From NCBI GenBank assembly GCA_900120395.1, contig LT635553.1:278298-342297 (forward strand): DNA of 64,000 nucleotides, written 5' to 3'. A program made the translations under genes and the position numbers. Numbering within the stretch: the stretch's first letter is position 1; each line of letters opens with the position of its first letter. The notes below the pieces were generated by a model that was not told the origin of the DNA, did no database searches, and saw only the letters and a program-made list of their open reading frames with translations. This document shows positions 24,884 through 35,000 of the stretch, piece by piece. The DNA comes from Porphyromonadaceae bacterium FC4 (GTDB lineage Bacteria; Bacteroidota; Bacteroidia; Bacteroidales; Porphyromonadaceae).

Positions 24884-25960
24884 ATGCAAACCAATACATT
24901 CAAAAGCTATTTATACCCGACACTCCTACTGGTCCTTGTCGGGATAACTCCTGCCTGCACCAAGAAAGAAAACCAGAGCCAAGAGGCTGAGGAGGCGAAA
25001 GTGGTCCCGGTGACGGTCGGGCAGGCGAGAGAGATGTCCTATGTACCGACCATCCGCTTCTCAGGTAGTGCTGATCCTGCCAGGAGCGCCAGTCTGGGGA
25101 CTGCGCTGCCTGGGAGAGTAGAGCGTGTCCACTACACCCGAGGGAGCTACGTGCCCAAGGGTGCCCTGATCGTGGAGATGTCAGATGAACTGTTGGTACA
25201 GGCAAAGATCGAGAACGATGCGATCAAGCGCGACTTTGACCGGATCGCTCGTCTGAGAGAAAAGGAGAGCGTGAGCCAGATGGACTACGATCACGTCAAA
25301 GCGAAGTACGATGCATCGGTGTCCAAGGTGGAGATGCTCAAAAAGAATACCTCCATCACAGCTCCATTTAGTGGGATTATCAAAGACATCCTGGTGAATG
25401 AGGGCGAGACCTACTCCTTCACTCCGAGTGTGAGCGACGACCTCAAGCTCGAGAGCGGGGTGGTAGAGCTGGTCCAGGTCAATCCCCTAAAGATAACCAT
25501 AGAGGTTAATGAAAAAGAGCTCAGACACATTGCGGTAGGACAGAGTGCCACCATTACGTTCGATGCTTTACCCGGGGATACCATTGCGGGCAAGGTGTCG
25601 TACCTATCGCCGGTGCTCTCATCGATGACGCGGACCGCAGCTGTAGAGGTCAACATCCCGAACAACGGCAACCGCCTCAAGCCCGGTATGTACTGCAATG
25701 TCGCCATCGCTCTTCCGGAGCGTGAGGGCGTCTTTGTCCCGCTCAGTGCCATCTACCGTCTTGCGGGAACCTCAGAGGAGCAAGTGTTCAAGGTCAATGA
25801 CGATCGCCGCACCGTGAGTGGCGTCCCCGTCACCCGGGGAGAGCTCCGAGATGGCTGGGTCTATGTAGAGGGTGAGGGTATCAAAAGTGGAGACACCGTA
25901 GTGCTGGAGGGCAAAAACAAACTCAGCAACGGGTCACAAATCAACATTGTAGAGCGGTAA
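24884..25960 (+). CDS. RND efflux periplasmic adaptor (HlyD/MFP family) lipoprotein
   Basis: About 358 residues from MQTNTFKSYLYPTLLL at 24884; a start 30 bases earlier would overlap TolC and spoil the signal. The lipobox is GITPAC. Biotin-lipoyl halves flank a short helical hairpin (GTALPGRVERVHYTRGSYV; SITAPFSGIIKDILVNEGE), followed by beta-barrel (ITIEVNEKELRHIAVGQSAT) and membrane-proximal domains (VFVPLSAIYRLAG). It bridges the inner-membrane RND pump and TolC. Confidence 0.93.
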   Translation: MQTNTFKSYLYPTLLLVLVGITPACTKKENQSQEAEEAKVVPVTVGQAREMSYVPTIRFSGSADPARSASLGTALPGRVERVHYTRGSYVPKGALIVEMSDELLVQAKIENDAIKRDFDRIARLREKESVSQMDYDHVKAKYDASVSKVEMLKKNTSITAPFSGIIKDILVNEGETYSFTPSVSDDLKLESGVVELVQVNPLKITIEVNEKELRHIAVGQSATITFDALPGDTIAGKVSYLSPVLSSMTRTAAVEVNIPNNGNRLKPGMYCNVAIALPEREGVFVPLSAIYRLAGTSEEQVFKVNDDRRTVSGVPVTRGELRDGWVYVEGEGIKSGDTVVLEGKNKLSNGSQINIVER

Positions 25961-25967
25961 AGTATAC

Positions 25968-28900
25968 ATGAAACTTCCAGAATTTGGTGTAAAAAGACCT
26001 ATTGCTGCTGCCATGCTTTTCGTGGCACTGATGGTGATAGGTGTGTTTTCTCTGACGAAGTTGCCCCTCGACCTGATGCCGGACATGGAGTTTCCCTCCC
26101 TTACGGTCATCACGGTCTATCCCGGAGCATCGGCAGTCGAGGTCGAGGAGCAGGTCTCCAAGCCTTTGGAGGCGGTGCTGTCGTCTGCGGCTAACCTAGA
26201 GGAGATCAAGTCCATCTCGAAAGAAAACGTCTCGTTCATACAGATGCGGTACAAGTGGGAAGAGGACATTACCACTGCGGCGAATAATGCACGAGACCTG
26301 CTCGAGCTGGTCAAGTCACGGTTGCCGTCACAAGCCCACTCCCCGGTCATTTATAAGATCAACTCTGCGATGATGCCTGTCCTCGTCTATGCTGTCAATG
26401 CAGACGAGAGCTACAATGGTCTGGAGCAGATCGTAGAGGATGACATCGCATCTGCCCTGCGCAAGATCGACGGGGTGGGTACGGTCATCTACCTAGGTCA
26501 GCCGGAGCGTGAGATACGCATCGAGATCGACCCGGTGCGGATGCAGGCCTATGGCCTGTCTGTTGCGCAGCTGTCGACTATGCTCAAGGCCAATAACATC
26601 AACGTCCCGGCAGGCTTTGTCAGCGATAGTGCGTACGACTTCTCCGTCCGCATGCCCGGCAAGTATGAGAGTGTCGACGAGATAGAGAACACCGTGATCA
26701 AGGCGTTTCGTGGCAAGATCGTCCGGCTGAAGGACGTTGCTACGGTCAAGGATACCTTCAAGGAAATGGACGCCTCGGCGGTCAACAATGTCGGCAAGGG
26801 TGTCGCCCTGATGGTACAAAAGCAGACGGACGCCAATACGGTAGACGTCTCCGAAGCGGTACGTGAGGAGATGACTCGGATCCAAAAAGATCTACCCTCG
26901 GACGTCCAAGTATTTGAGGTTATTGGTTCGGATGAGCTGGTGACATCATCCATCAACAACTTAAGCTCATCCATCTGGTATGCCCTTCTCTTCGTCACCC
27001 TGGTGGTGTTGCTCTTCCTGCGCGAGTGGAGGTCCAGTCTCATCGTCTTCCTGACGATGCCTGTCTCCCTGATCTCGGCATTCATTGTCATGCAGATCCT
27101 GGGCTATACCATCAATATCTTCTCACTGGTAGCCCTGATCATTGCCATCGGTATGGTGGTGGACAACGCCATTGTGGTGCTCGAAAACATCACACAGCAT
27201 GCCGAGAGAGGTGCCATGCCCAAGCAGGCAGCCATGTTTGGAGCCTCAGAGATGGGGCTTGCGATTGCGGCATCGACCCTTACCACGGTAGTGGTATTCT
27301 TGCCACTGGTGTTTATGGGTGGCATTGTCGGAGTGATGTTCAAGCAGTTGGCGATACTGACGGTGACCTGTCTGATTACCTCGCTCTTTACTGCGCTGAC
27401 GCTTACCCCTATGCTCTTCAGTGTGATACAAAAGCCTATCCCACGCGATGGCGAGGGAAAGAAGCACGGCAAGCTGTACGAGTGGAGCGAGCGTATGTTC
27501 CAGCGCATCGAGAAGTGGTACCGAGGCTTCCTAGGCTGGGCAGTGTTTCACAAGTCGCTGACCCTCTGCACTGCGATTGTCGTCTTTGTCCTGGTGATGT
27601 TCTTGGGCCGCTCTATCGGTACGGACTACATCCCCGATATCGACGCAGGTTCGCTCACCATCCGCTTTGAGACCGAGCAAGGGACATCCCACGCTCAGAC
27701 CGAAAAGCTGGGAAAAGAGATCCTGGCGATCTTGGAGCGTGAAGTCCCCGAGGCTGCTGTGGGTGGTCTCGCAAGTATCACGGGGCAGACCCCCGACGGA
27801 GCTCTCACCACTGTGGGCTTCAAGGAGGGTAAAAACATCGGAAGTATCTTCTGCCACCTCAAGCCGGTGAACGAGCGCGAGCGGAGCAGCCAAGAGATAG
27901 CCGACGCCGTCCGTCCCATGCTGGAGGCACTGCCGGAGATCGAGAAGGTGACCGTATCCGGAGGTAGTGCCATGGCCACTGCTCTCACAGGAAATAAGGC
28001 ACCGATAGAGTTCATCATCTATGGCAACAACCTCGAGCAGATCAACAAGATGGCTTTTGACCTAGAGAAGATCGTCAAGGAGTACCCTGAGTTTTCCAAC
28101 GTAGAGGCTCTCGCCTCCACCGGAAACCGAGAGGTCCACATCGTGGTCGACAAAAGCAAGGCGTCACAGATGGCTCTCAATCCGGCACTGATCGGTATGC
28201 AGGTTCGCGAAAACCTCTATGGTGCTGATGCCGGTGCCTTCACCGAGGACGGATCGGACTACGATATCAGGATACAGTACGCAGCTGACTACCGCAACTC
28301 GATCGCCAAGCTCCATGAGATGCAGGTGACCAACCTCCTCGGACAGCAGATCCCGCTGATGTCGGTGGCGGACCTACAGGAAGTGGATGGCCCCACACAG
28401 ATCGAGCGGCTGACCCAGCAGAGGTACGTGAAGGTCACCTCCAACCTCAACGGCATCTCCCTCGGTGATGGAGCCAAGAAGGCACAGGAGATCATAGACA
28501 ACACTCCACTGCCTGACGGCATCAGCATTTACCTGGGTGGTCAGGTGGCGGATCAGGGCAACACGTTTGCTTCGCTTCGGGTTATTTTCATCCTTGGCAT
28601 CCTCCTCGTCTTCATGGTGATGGCGGCTCAGTTTGAGTCCCTCCTGGATCCATTCATCATCCTCTTTGCGATACCCTTTACTTTGGTGGGCGTCATCCTC
28701 GCCTTTTACCTGACAGGTACGACCCTCAGTGTGGTATCCTTCATCGGACTGATCATGCTGGTAGGTATCGTGGTGAATAATGGTATTGTCCTGGTGGACT
28801 ACACCAACATGCTCGTCCAGCGCGGGCTCAGCATCAGGGACGCCGTGATGGAGGCAGGTCACTCCCGTCTGCGTCCGGTGCTGATGACCTCTATGACCAC

Positions 28901-29117
28901 CATCCTCGGTATGCTGCCGATGGCACTCAGTACCGGTATGGGCAAGGAGATGTACGCACCGCTCGGAATCACCATCATCGGTGGTCTACTGGTGTCTATG
29001 CTGGTTACCCTCATATTGGTTCCTACGGCGTATGCCTCCGTGCACCAGCGTAGGCTCAATAGAGAGCGCAAACAATTTAGACTAAAACGAGATCAAGCCA
29101 AAAAACAGTTGATATGA
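25968..29117 (+). CDS. RND (HAE1/AcrB-type) efflux transporter
   Basis: 1049 residues, the standard length. One N-terminal helix (PIAAAMLFVALMVIGVFSL), a large periplasmic loop, then helices 2-6. The family motif LVVLLFLREWRSSLIVFLTM and the TM4 proton-relay region (IGMVVDNAIVVLENI) with two Asp-type residues are present; the second half repeats the pattern (GIVVNNGIVLVDYTNML). It uses proton influx to expel drugs or other compounds from periplasm or inner membrane through TolC. The small gene downstream overlaps its stop by 4 bases. Confidence 0.95.
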   Translation: MKLPEFGVKRPIAAAMLFVALMVIGVFSLTKLPLDLMPDMEFPSLTVITVYPGASAVEVEEQVSKPLEAVLSSAANLEEIKSISKENVSFIQMRYKWEEDITTAANNARDLLELVKSRLPSQAHSPVIYKINSAMMPVLVYAVNADESYNGLEQIVEDDIASALRKIDGVGTVIYLGQPEREIRIEIDPVRMQAYGLSVAQLSTMLKANNINVPAGFVSDSAYDFSVRMPGKYESVDEIENTVIKAFRGKIVRLKDVATVKDTFKEMDASAVNNVGKGVALMVQKQTDANTVDVSEAVREEMTRIQKDLPSDVQVFEVIGSDELVTSSINNLSSSIWYALLFVTLVVLLFLREWRSSLIVFLTMPVSLISAFIVMQILGYTINIFSLVALIIAIGMVVDNAIVVLENITQHAERGAMPKQAAMFGASEMGLAIAASTLTTVVVFLPLVFMGGIVGVMFKQLAILTVTCLITSLFTALTLTPMLFSVIQKPIPRDGEGKKHGKLYEWSERMFQRIEKWYRGFLGWAVFHKSLTLCTAIVVFVLVMFLGRSIGTDYIPDIDAGSLTIRFETEQGTSHAQTEKLGKEILAILEREVPEAAVGGLASITGQTPDGALTTVGFKEGKNIGSIFCHLKPVNERERSSQEIADAVRPMLEALPEIEKVTVSGGSAMATALTGNKAPIEFIIYGNNLEQINKMAFDLEKIVKEYPEFSNVEALASTGNREVHIVVDKSKASQMALNPALIGMQVRENLYGADAGAFTEDGSDYDIRIQYAADYRNSIAKLHEMQVTNLLGQQIPLMSVADLQEVDGPTQIERLTQQRYVKVTSNLNGISLGDGAKKAQEIIDNTPLPDGISIYLGGQVADQGNTFASLRVIFILGILLVFMVMAAQFESLLDPFIILFAIPFTLVGVILAFYLTGTTLSVVSFIGLIMLVGIVVNNGIVLVDYTNMLVQRGLSIRDAVMEAGHSRLRPVLMTSMTTILGMLPMALSTGMGKEMYAPLGITIIGGLLVSMLVTLILVPTAYASVHQRRLNRERKQFRLKRDQAKKQLI

Positions 29118-29446
29118 GATTCATATACATTACTTGCAATGTCAGCATGCAGGAGCGGATCGAGTCCCTCCTCCACGAGCTAAGTATAAAGACCTATCAG
29201 GTCATCCCAAAGGTGCTGGCAGAGAGTGACTTCGATATTCCTCATAGAGATACGGCGGTCTGGCCGGGCTTCAATACCTGTCTCCTGGTTCAGGAGCAAG
29301 ACCCGGCCAAGGCGGACGCCCTCATACAGCGGATAAGGGAGATGAACGATGGAGCGTACAACAATAGTGAACTGGTAAGCGCTTACCAATGGCCGATCGA
29401 GTCGTTCGTTGCAGTGGAGCCCATAGAGGAGATCTCCAATAAGTAG
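29114..29446 (+). CDS. Small PII/CutA-like protein coupled to the RND pump
   Basis: 110 residues, no signal peptide. The alternation MRFIYITCNVSMQERIESLLHE ... NTCLLVQEQDPAKADALIQRI suggests a ferredoxin-like (PII/CutA-type) fold, with a binding loop between strands. The ATG overlaps the RND stop, so the two are translationally coupled. A role in sensing or adjusting the pump is inferred from position only. A terminator follows at 29479. Confidence 0.65.
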   Translation: MRFIYITCNVSMQERIESLLHELSIKTYQVIPKVLAESDFDIPHRDTAVWPGFNTCLLVQEQDPAKADALIQRIREMNDGAYNNSELVSAYQWPIESFVAVEPIEEISNK

Positions 29447-29478
29447 TGCCCTCTGCTCAGAGTAGCGGGTGAAAGCCA

Positions 29479-29515
29479 AGAGCCTGTAGGTGGATTAGCC
29501 TGCAGGCTCTTTTTC
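29479..29515 (+). terminator. Terminator of the RND efflux operon
   Basis: Arms 29479-29490 and 29499-29510 pair over 12 bases (one G-T) around an 8-base loop and are followed by TTTTTC. Confidence 0.85.
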
Positions 29516-29558
29516 TTGGCAGCTGATTATGGGTAGCAAAAAGTTAGGAGCCTGAGCG

Positions 29559-29654
29559 CAAAAAGTTTCCTACTGGAAACAGTTTGCTACTATCCGTCAA
29601 ATCGTTTTCTTTCCTACTGGAAACATTTCGCTTCTATCCGTGAAACTTTTTGGC
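29559..29654 (+). repeat. 95-bp two-unit intergenic repeat, copy 4
   Basis: The clearest copy. It opens GCAAAAAGTTTCC and closes GAAACTTTTTGGC, giving terminal inverted repeats. TTTCCTACTGGAAA starts at 29566 and again at 29610 (44-base period), each followed by CTATCCGT. Located between the convergent RND operon and MATE gene. Confidence 0.88.
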
Positions 29655-29724
29655 ACGACCCAGAGCGGTGAAAAACAGAGGGGGCACCGGTGCAGTCGTT
29701 GCCGCTCCGATTGTAGAGACCGGG

Positions 29725-31056
29725 CTACTGCCGGAGGAGCTTTTGGTGGGTGGCGAGGTAGTAGATGAGGATGGCTGAGCCCTTGAGGAAGCAGGTGCCG
29801 CAGATGATCCACCAGATGGTCTCCACGCCGGGGAAGAGGGGGAGCAGCAGCATCGCGAGGGGGATGCGGAGTGCGTTGCCGCCGATACTGATGAGGGCAG
29901 GGGGCAGGGAGCGCTTCATGCCGTAGAAGAAGCCCTGAAAGGTGATCTCAACCATCATGAAGAGCTGGGCGGGAGCGTTGATGCGCAGGTAGGTCGCGCC
30001 GGCTGAGATCGCCTCAGCCTCGGGTATGATCAGCCCAAAGAGCCAGTCGCCAAAGAAATAGTTGAGGGCAAACCCAAAGGCACCGACCACGGCGGCGACC
30101 TTGAGGGTGAAGGAGAGTCCTCCCTTGATGCGGTCGGGCTGTCGTGCACCGTAGTTTTGGGAGACGAAGGCACTCAGGGAGGTGGAGAGCCCTTGCCCGG
30201 TATTCCAGGAGATACCCTCGAGCTGCCCGCCCACGCTGATGGTCGTCACTCCGATGTGTCCTCCGGCTACGGATGCAAAGCGACCAAGGTTCATGCTGAT
30301 GATCGCCATGAGGGAGTTCATCAGTGCGACGGGGGTGCCGATCTTGAGAATCGCCCGGGTAGTCGCGAGACTGAGGCGCCCAAGGAGGGGAAAGCCCCCA
30401 AAGAGCCGATCCAGAGAGAGCCGGCGGAGGATCAGGAGCAGCACCACGCTCTGTGAGAGGACGGTGGCGATGGCGGCTCCCTCTATTTTGAGGTCGAGGA
30501 CAAAGATGAAGAGGGGGTCCAGGATGAGGTTGGTCACCACGCCTATCGCTGTGGCGCGAAAAGGCACCTCGGAGCGTCCGGAGGCGTTGTAGACTCCGGT
30601 GAGGGCTACGGTCAGATAGGTGAGGGGAAGCCCGAGTGCGCCGATGCGGAGGTAGTTGACACCATAGCCGTGTATCATGGGGCTGAGCCGATAAAACCCG
30701 ATGAAGGGATGGGCAAGCAGGAGGTACACGACCATGACGAGCAGCCCCATGAGCAGCCCCAGCGTGCTGACGTGACCGGCGTAGTCACGAGCACCCTCCT
30801 CGTGGTGTGCGCCTACCTCGTATGCTACGGTGACTTCTCCGCCGACTTTGTTGAGCAGAGAGAGCGAGGACGCCAGCCAAAAAAATACGGAGGCGGCACC
30901 GGCTGCTGCCAGATACTCGCTACCCAGCCGTCCCAGCCAAGCCATGTCCACAAAGTTGTAGAGCATCTGGAGGAACCCGCTGCCCAGGATGGGTAGAGCC
31001 AGTCCGACTATCTGCTTGCCAATGGAACCGGTGGTGAGGTCACGAGCTTTTCGCAT
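29725..31056 (-). CDS. MATE-family multidrug/sodium efflux transporter
   Basis: 443 residues with about 12 hydrophobic helices arranged as two MatE halves. It begins MRKARDLTTGSIGKQIVGLALP, the usual N-terminal lead into helix 1; the second half starts near ILKIGTPVALMNSLMAI. NorM/DinF-like proteins export cationic drugs in exchange for sodium or protons. It is the last gene of the five-gene operon that begins with the S41 protease; only 3 bases separate it from rlmN. Confidence 0.9.
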   Translation of the reverse strand: MRKARDLTTGSIGKQIVGLALPILGSGFLQMLYNFVDMAWLGRLGSEYLAAAGAASVFFWLASSLSLLNKVGGEVTVAYEVGAHHEEGARDYAGHVSTLGLLMGLLVMVVYLLLAHPFIGFYRLSPMIHGYGVNYLRIGALGLPLTYLTVALTGVYNASGRSEVPFRATAIGVVTNLILDPLFIFVLDLKIEGAAIATVLSQSVVLLLILRRLSLDRLFGGFPLLGRLSLATTRAILKIGTPVALMNSLMAIISMNLGRFASVAGGHIGVTTISVGGQLEGISWNTGQGLSTSLSAFVSQNYGARQPDRIKGGLSFTLKVAAVVGAFGFALNYFFGDWLFGLIIPEAEAISAGATYLRINAPAQLFMMVEITFQGFFYGMKRSLPPALISIGGNALRIPLAMLLLPLFPGVETIWWIICGTCFLKGSAILIYYLATHQKLLRQ

Positions 31057-31059
31057 GTG

Positions 31060-32082
31060 TTAGCGCCGATGTTCGGTGGCGAGCATGCCACAGGCTGCCG
31101 ATATGTCCTCTCCTCTGGAGCGGCGTATGGTGGTACGGAGACCGTGCTTATTGAGGTACTCCTCCATCCTCTGTAGGCGTGCGTCGTCCGAGGTCTGCAG
31201 AGGAACACCCGGTATGGCGTGGTAGCGTATGAGGTTGACCCGACAGTCCAGCGGCTTGAGGAGGTGCAGCAGTGCATCGGCATGGGCGGTGGTGTCGTTG
31301 GTGCCACCAAAGACGATGTACTCAAAGGAGAGTCGCCGCTGACCCGAGAAGTCGTAGCCCTTGAGGGTCTCGATCACCTCTTGGATGGGAAACGCCTTCT
31401 CCACCGGCATGAGCTTGAGCCGCTCCTCGGGTATGGCGCTGTGAATGCTGATGGCGAGGTGTGCTGTCTGCTCTTCGAGGAAGCGCTTGAGCCCCTTTCG
31501 GGGTCCCACGGTGCTGACCGTGATGCGCTTGGGACTCCAGCCGTAACCATAGTCGGAGGTGAGGATCTCTATGGCCCTCGAGACAGCATCGTAGTTGTCC
31601 AGGGGCTCTCCCATGCCCATGAAGACGATGTTGGTGAGCTCCTCGGCATGAGGGGTGGCAAAGATCTGGTTGAGGATGTCGGCGGGTGTGAGCTGTGCGT
31701 GAAAGCCCATCTTGCCGGTGGCACAAAAGAGACAGTTCATCTTGCACCCCACCTGACTGGATACACAGAGCGTAGCCCGATCGCTCTCGGGGATGTAGAC
31801 GGTCTCAAAGGTGAGCTCCGGATGGTGCAGAGGGCGGAAGAGGTACTTCTCTGTCCCGTCGCTCGAGACTTGTGATGCCACCGTAGAGGTACGCCCCACC
31901 TGATAGTCTGCCTCCAGCTTTTCCCTGAGTGCTTTCGGTAAGTTCGTCATCTCCTCAAAGGTGGCGGCACGCTTTTGGTAGAGCCACTCCGCAACCTGCC
32001 GGGCGCGGTAGGATGGTTGTCCGAGGGTACGGACGAGTTCTTGGAGCTGTTCGAGGGTATAGCCCAGTATGTTTTCTTTCAT
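31060..32082 (-). CDS. rlmN: 23S rRNA (adenine(2503)-C2)/tRNA methyltransferase RlmN
   Basis: 340 residues, standard length. The radical-SAM cluster motif CKMNCLFC is at Cys113, Cys117 and Cys120, followed by ATGKMGF; GMGEPLDNYD and the C-terminal AACGM with the methyl-carrying Cys331 are present. It methylates A2503 of 23S rRNA and some tRNAs. The ATG overlaps the stop of the helicase gene upstream (32079-32082). Confidence 0.97.
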   Translation of the reverse strand: MKENILGYTLEQLQELVRTLGQPSYRARQVAEWLYQKRAATFEEMTNLPKALREKLEADYQVGRTSTVASQVSSDGTEKYLFRPLHHPELTFETVYIPESDRATLCVSSQVGCKMNCLFCATGKMGFHAQLTPADILNQIFATPHAEELTNIVFMGMGEPLDNYDAVSRAIEILTSDYGYGWSPKRITVSTVGPRKGLKRFLEEQTAHLAISIHSAIPEERLKLMPVEKAFPIQEVIETLKGYDFSGQRRLSFEYIVFGGTNDTTAHADALLHLLKPLDCRVNLIRYHAIPGVPLQTSDDARLQRMEEYLNKHGLRTTIRRSRGEDISAACGMLATEHRR

Positions 32083-35000
32083 CTCTTTTGTACGGTAACA
32101 AGGTCTGTGAAGCGGTACCAGAGGTAGCCTGTGACGCTGTAGCCCATCTCCTCCAGGACAGTCATGTACTCTGCCACCTGGTGCCTGTGCGCACTGTGTG
32201 GCTCGCCAAACTTGTAGTCCAGGACTATCGCTTGGCGCTCGGTGTCGTTGAGTAAAACCCGATCGGCACGTATGGTACGACCACTCTTGGGACTGTAGAA
32301 CTGTGGCTCGGTATAGACCTGCCAGCCCTCCGAAGGAGCAAACCAGTGGCGGACTGTGGGGTTGGTGAGGGATTGGTGAAATGCCTCTACCAGTTCGGAG
32401 TAGGTCTCATCTTCGCCAAACAGATGGTCAAAGTCCTCCGGACTATGGACGGACTCCATCAGGTAGTGCATCTTTTCGCCGGCACGAGTGGCGGTGCTCT
32501 CAAACGGCTTGGGCATGAAGGAGAGTCCCGAGTACTGGGGTGTGGCAGAGAGAGCGCTTATCTCGATCTCTTGGCTTCGGAGGTCGTCGCTTTTCGTCTT
32601 TGGGGTACGCTTCCCTCTTTCATAGACGTTGGGCTTTTCGTCCTGCTCTTCGTAGCCACCGAGTTGTTGCTCTATGCGTAGGTTGATGAGCCGACCCACG
32701 CTCTTCTTTTCATCCCCCTTGGTGTTCTCCGGCTCTTGGGTCGTATAGGCGTATAGTCGCTCCGATGCACGTGTGAAGGCTACATAGAGGAGGTTGAGAT
32801 TGTCCATGTAGAGCTGCTCTTGCTCCTCCAGATACTGCGTGCGAAAATAGCTCTTCATCTCCCAGTCTTTTCTCGGCGACTCCCTCAGGTAGTAGAGGGG
32901 CAGATCTTCCGGGAAGCCGGGCAGGTCCGTGGGCTTATCCATGAGGACGACCCTTTTGGTGGAGGGGTTGGGAAGCATGTCCCAAGTGGCGAAGGGTAGG
33001 ATGACCACCGGAAACTCCAGCCCCTTGGCCTTGTGGATCGTCATGAGTCGAATGCAGTCGGCAGCCTCCTCCGGCATCTCGATGTAGAGGCTGTCCCCGT
33101 TGATCTGCCACCAGTTGTCGAACTGCAGGTAGGTGGGGGTGAAGCGGGCGGTGTAGTTGAATAACTGATCCATGTAGGCAGCAACGTACGCCCGATCCTC
33201 CGGCCTGATGCTTCCTTTGCTCTCAAGGAGAGTGACCGCCTCAGTGATGGTCTCGTAGATCGACAGACCGGTGGAGGAGAGGGCCAGCAGCTCTTCTTGC
33301 GCTTCGTCGGTACGGTCGGCATCGCAGCCCAAGAGGGTGAAGAGCGACAAGTGCAGTAGGCTGAGGGCGTTGGTATCTCCGGGATGTGCCAGGTAGTGCA
33401 CCAGTGCCACGAGACACCGGACCGCCGGGGAAGAGTTGAGTGCAAGTGCTTCGTCCGATACAAAGTCGTAGCTGTGCGGATCGTCCTCCGAGTCCCCAAG
33501 CTCTCGGAGCCAGCGGGCAACCTCTACAGCTTCATCGCCCTTGCGAAACAGGAGCGTGATGTCTCCCGGACGGTATTGATCGTGGTACAGCTCTTGGAGC
33601 AGCGTATGGAGCTGATCTTTAGTCATCGGCTCTTTTGTCGACGTAATCCGTACGTAGCCATCGACTTTCTTCTTGTTATCTTTCTTCTGTGTGACGTTGT
33701 CATCGCTGTAGATGCTACTTGGAAGAACACTTTGCTCCGCCTCGAAAAACGCCTCGAAGTCGTATATCCCGCTGAAGAAAAGATTGTTGAAGTCCACCAC
33801 CTCGTCGGCACTTCGGTAGTTGGTGGGTAGCGACTTCAAGTCCACCAGAGTCGGTTCGGCACTGATCATGGACCCCAGCAGGGTGCTGTCTGCTCCCCTG
33901 AAGCGGTAGATGCTCTGCTTCACATCGCCGACCAAGTAGTTCTTTCGGTCGTTGCCCAGCGACTCATTGAGCAGGGGCGTGAAGTTGTCCCACTGGACGT
34001 GGCTCGTATCCTGAAACTCATCCAGCATGTAGTGCTCAATGTAGGAGCCAACTTTCTCGTAGATGAATGGTATCTCCGATCCGTCAATGATGTCACTGAG
34101 CAGTGGATTGATCTCCGAGATCAGTACGATGTTGTTCTCCTGCTGAAACTTGTCCAAGCTCTGCTTGAACTTGAGGATCGCCGGCATCCAGTTGAGGAAG
34201 CGGAGCATGATATCCGTCGTGGTGTGTGCCCGAAACTCCTCACTCTCGCTGATGTCTAGTGAGTCCAGTACCGCCAGGAGTTCACCGCTCGCAGCATGAT
34301 AGGCTGCGTGCACGTCGACGGACTTACTTTTGGCGCACCAAGCCCGTTCGTCTCCTTTTCGGGCGTTCTCCATGATCCCACGGATTGTTGCGTTGATCAG
34401 TGTCCCATCGGCTATTTTCTCTATTCCCTCTCTGCGCTCCAGCTTGTCGTAGAGACCCTGTAGGATTCCTCTGCTGCTGTTCTTGTAGTCAAGCCCGTAG
34501 GTCTTTCGGATCCTGTCGAGAGACGCCAGTGCTTGATCCACTTTGGCGGGGAGCCGTTGCGCTATTTCTCTGAGGCTTGCCCGTGCCCGGTCGATCCGAT
34601 CCTTGTCCAGATAGACCTTGTAGAGCTCGTCCAGAGTCTGCTTCTGCTTCCCGTCTATGAGGGGCTTGAGCAGCTTTGTGAACTCTTTTCGCAGATCCAC
34701 GCGCGCCCCCTCCTCCGCACTCTCCTTATAGATCTCCTCCAGCACCGCCAGCATCTCAGCATGCTCCGAGTCGCTGTTTTGTAGCTCATCGATCAGCCGA
34801 TCCAGGGACAGCTGCATGACCATGTTGGTGTCGATCTCCACTTCAAATCCCCCTCTGACCGACGAGAGCTCAAGGGTAAAGCTCCGCACCACTTCCTGAA
34901 AGAACGAGTCAATCGTCTGTACCCGAAACTTCCCATAGTCTTCCAGGATACTCTCCAGTGCGATGCCGGCATACTTTCGGAGTTCTTTTTGCTTCTTGTC

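Noticed and set aside
29559-29654. CRISPR-like spaced repeat
   Set aside because: Only two units of 44 bases per site, with similar rather than unique spacers, and no cas genes.
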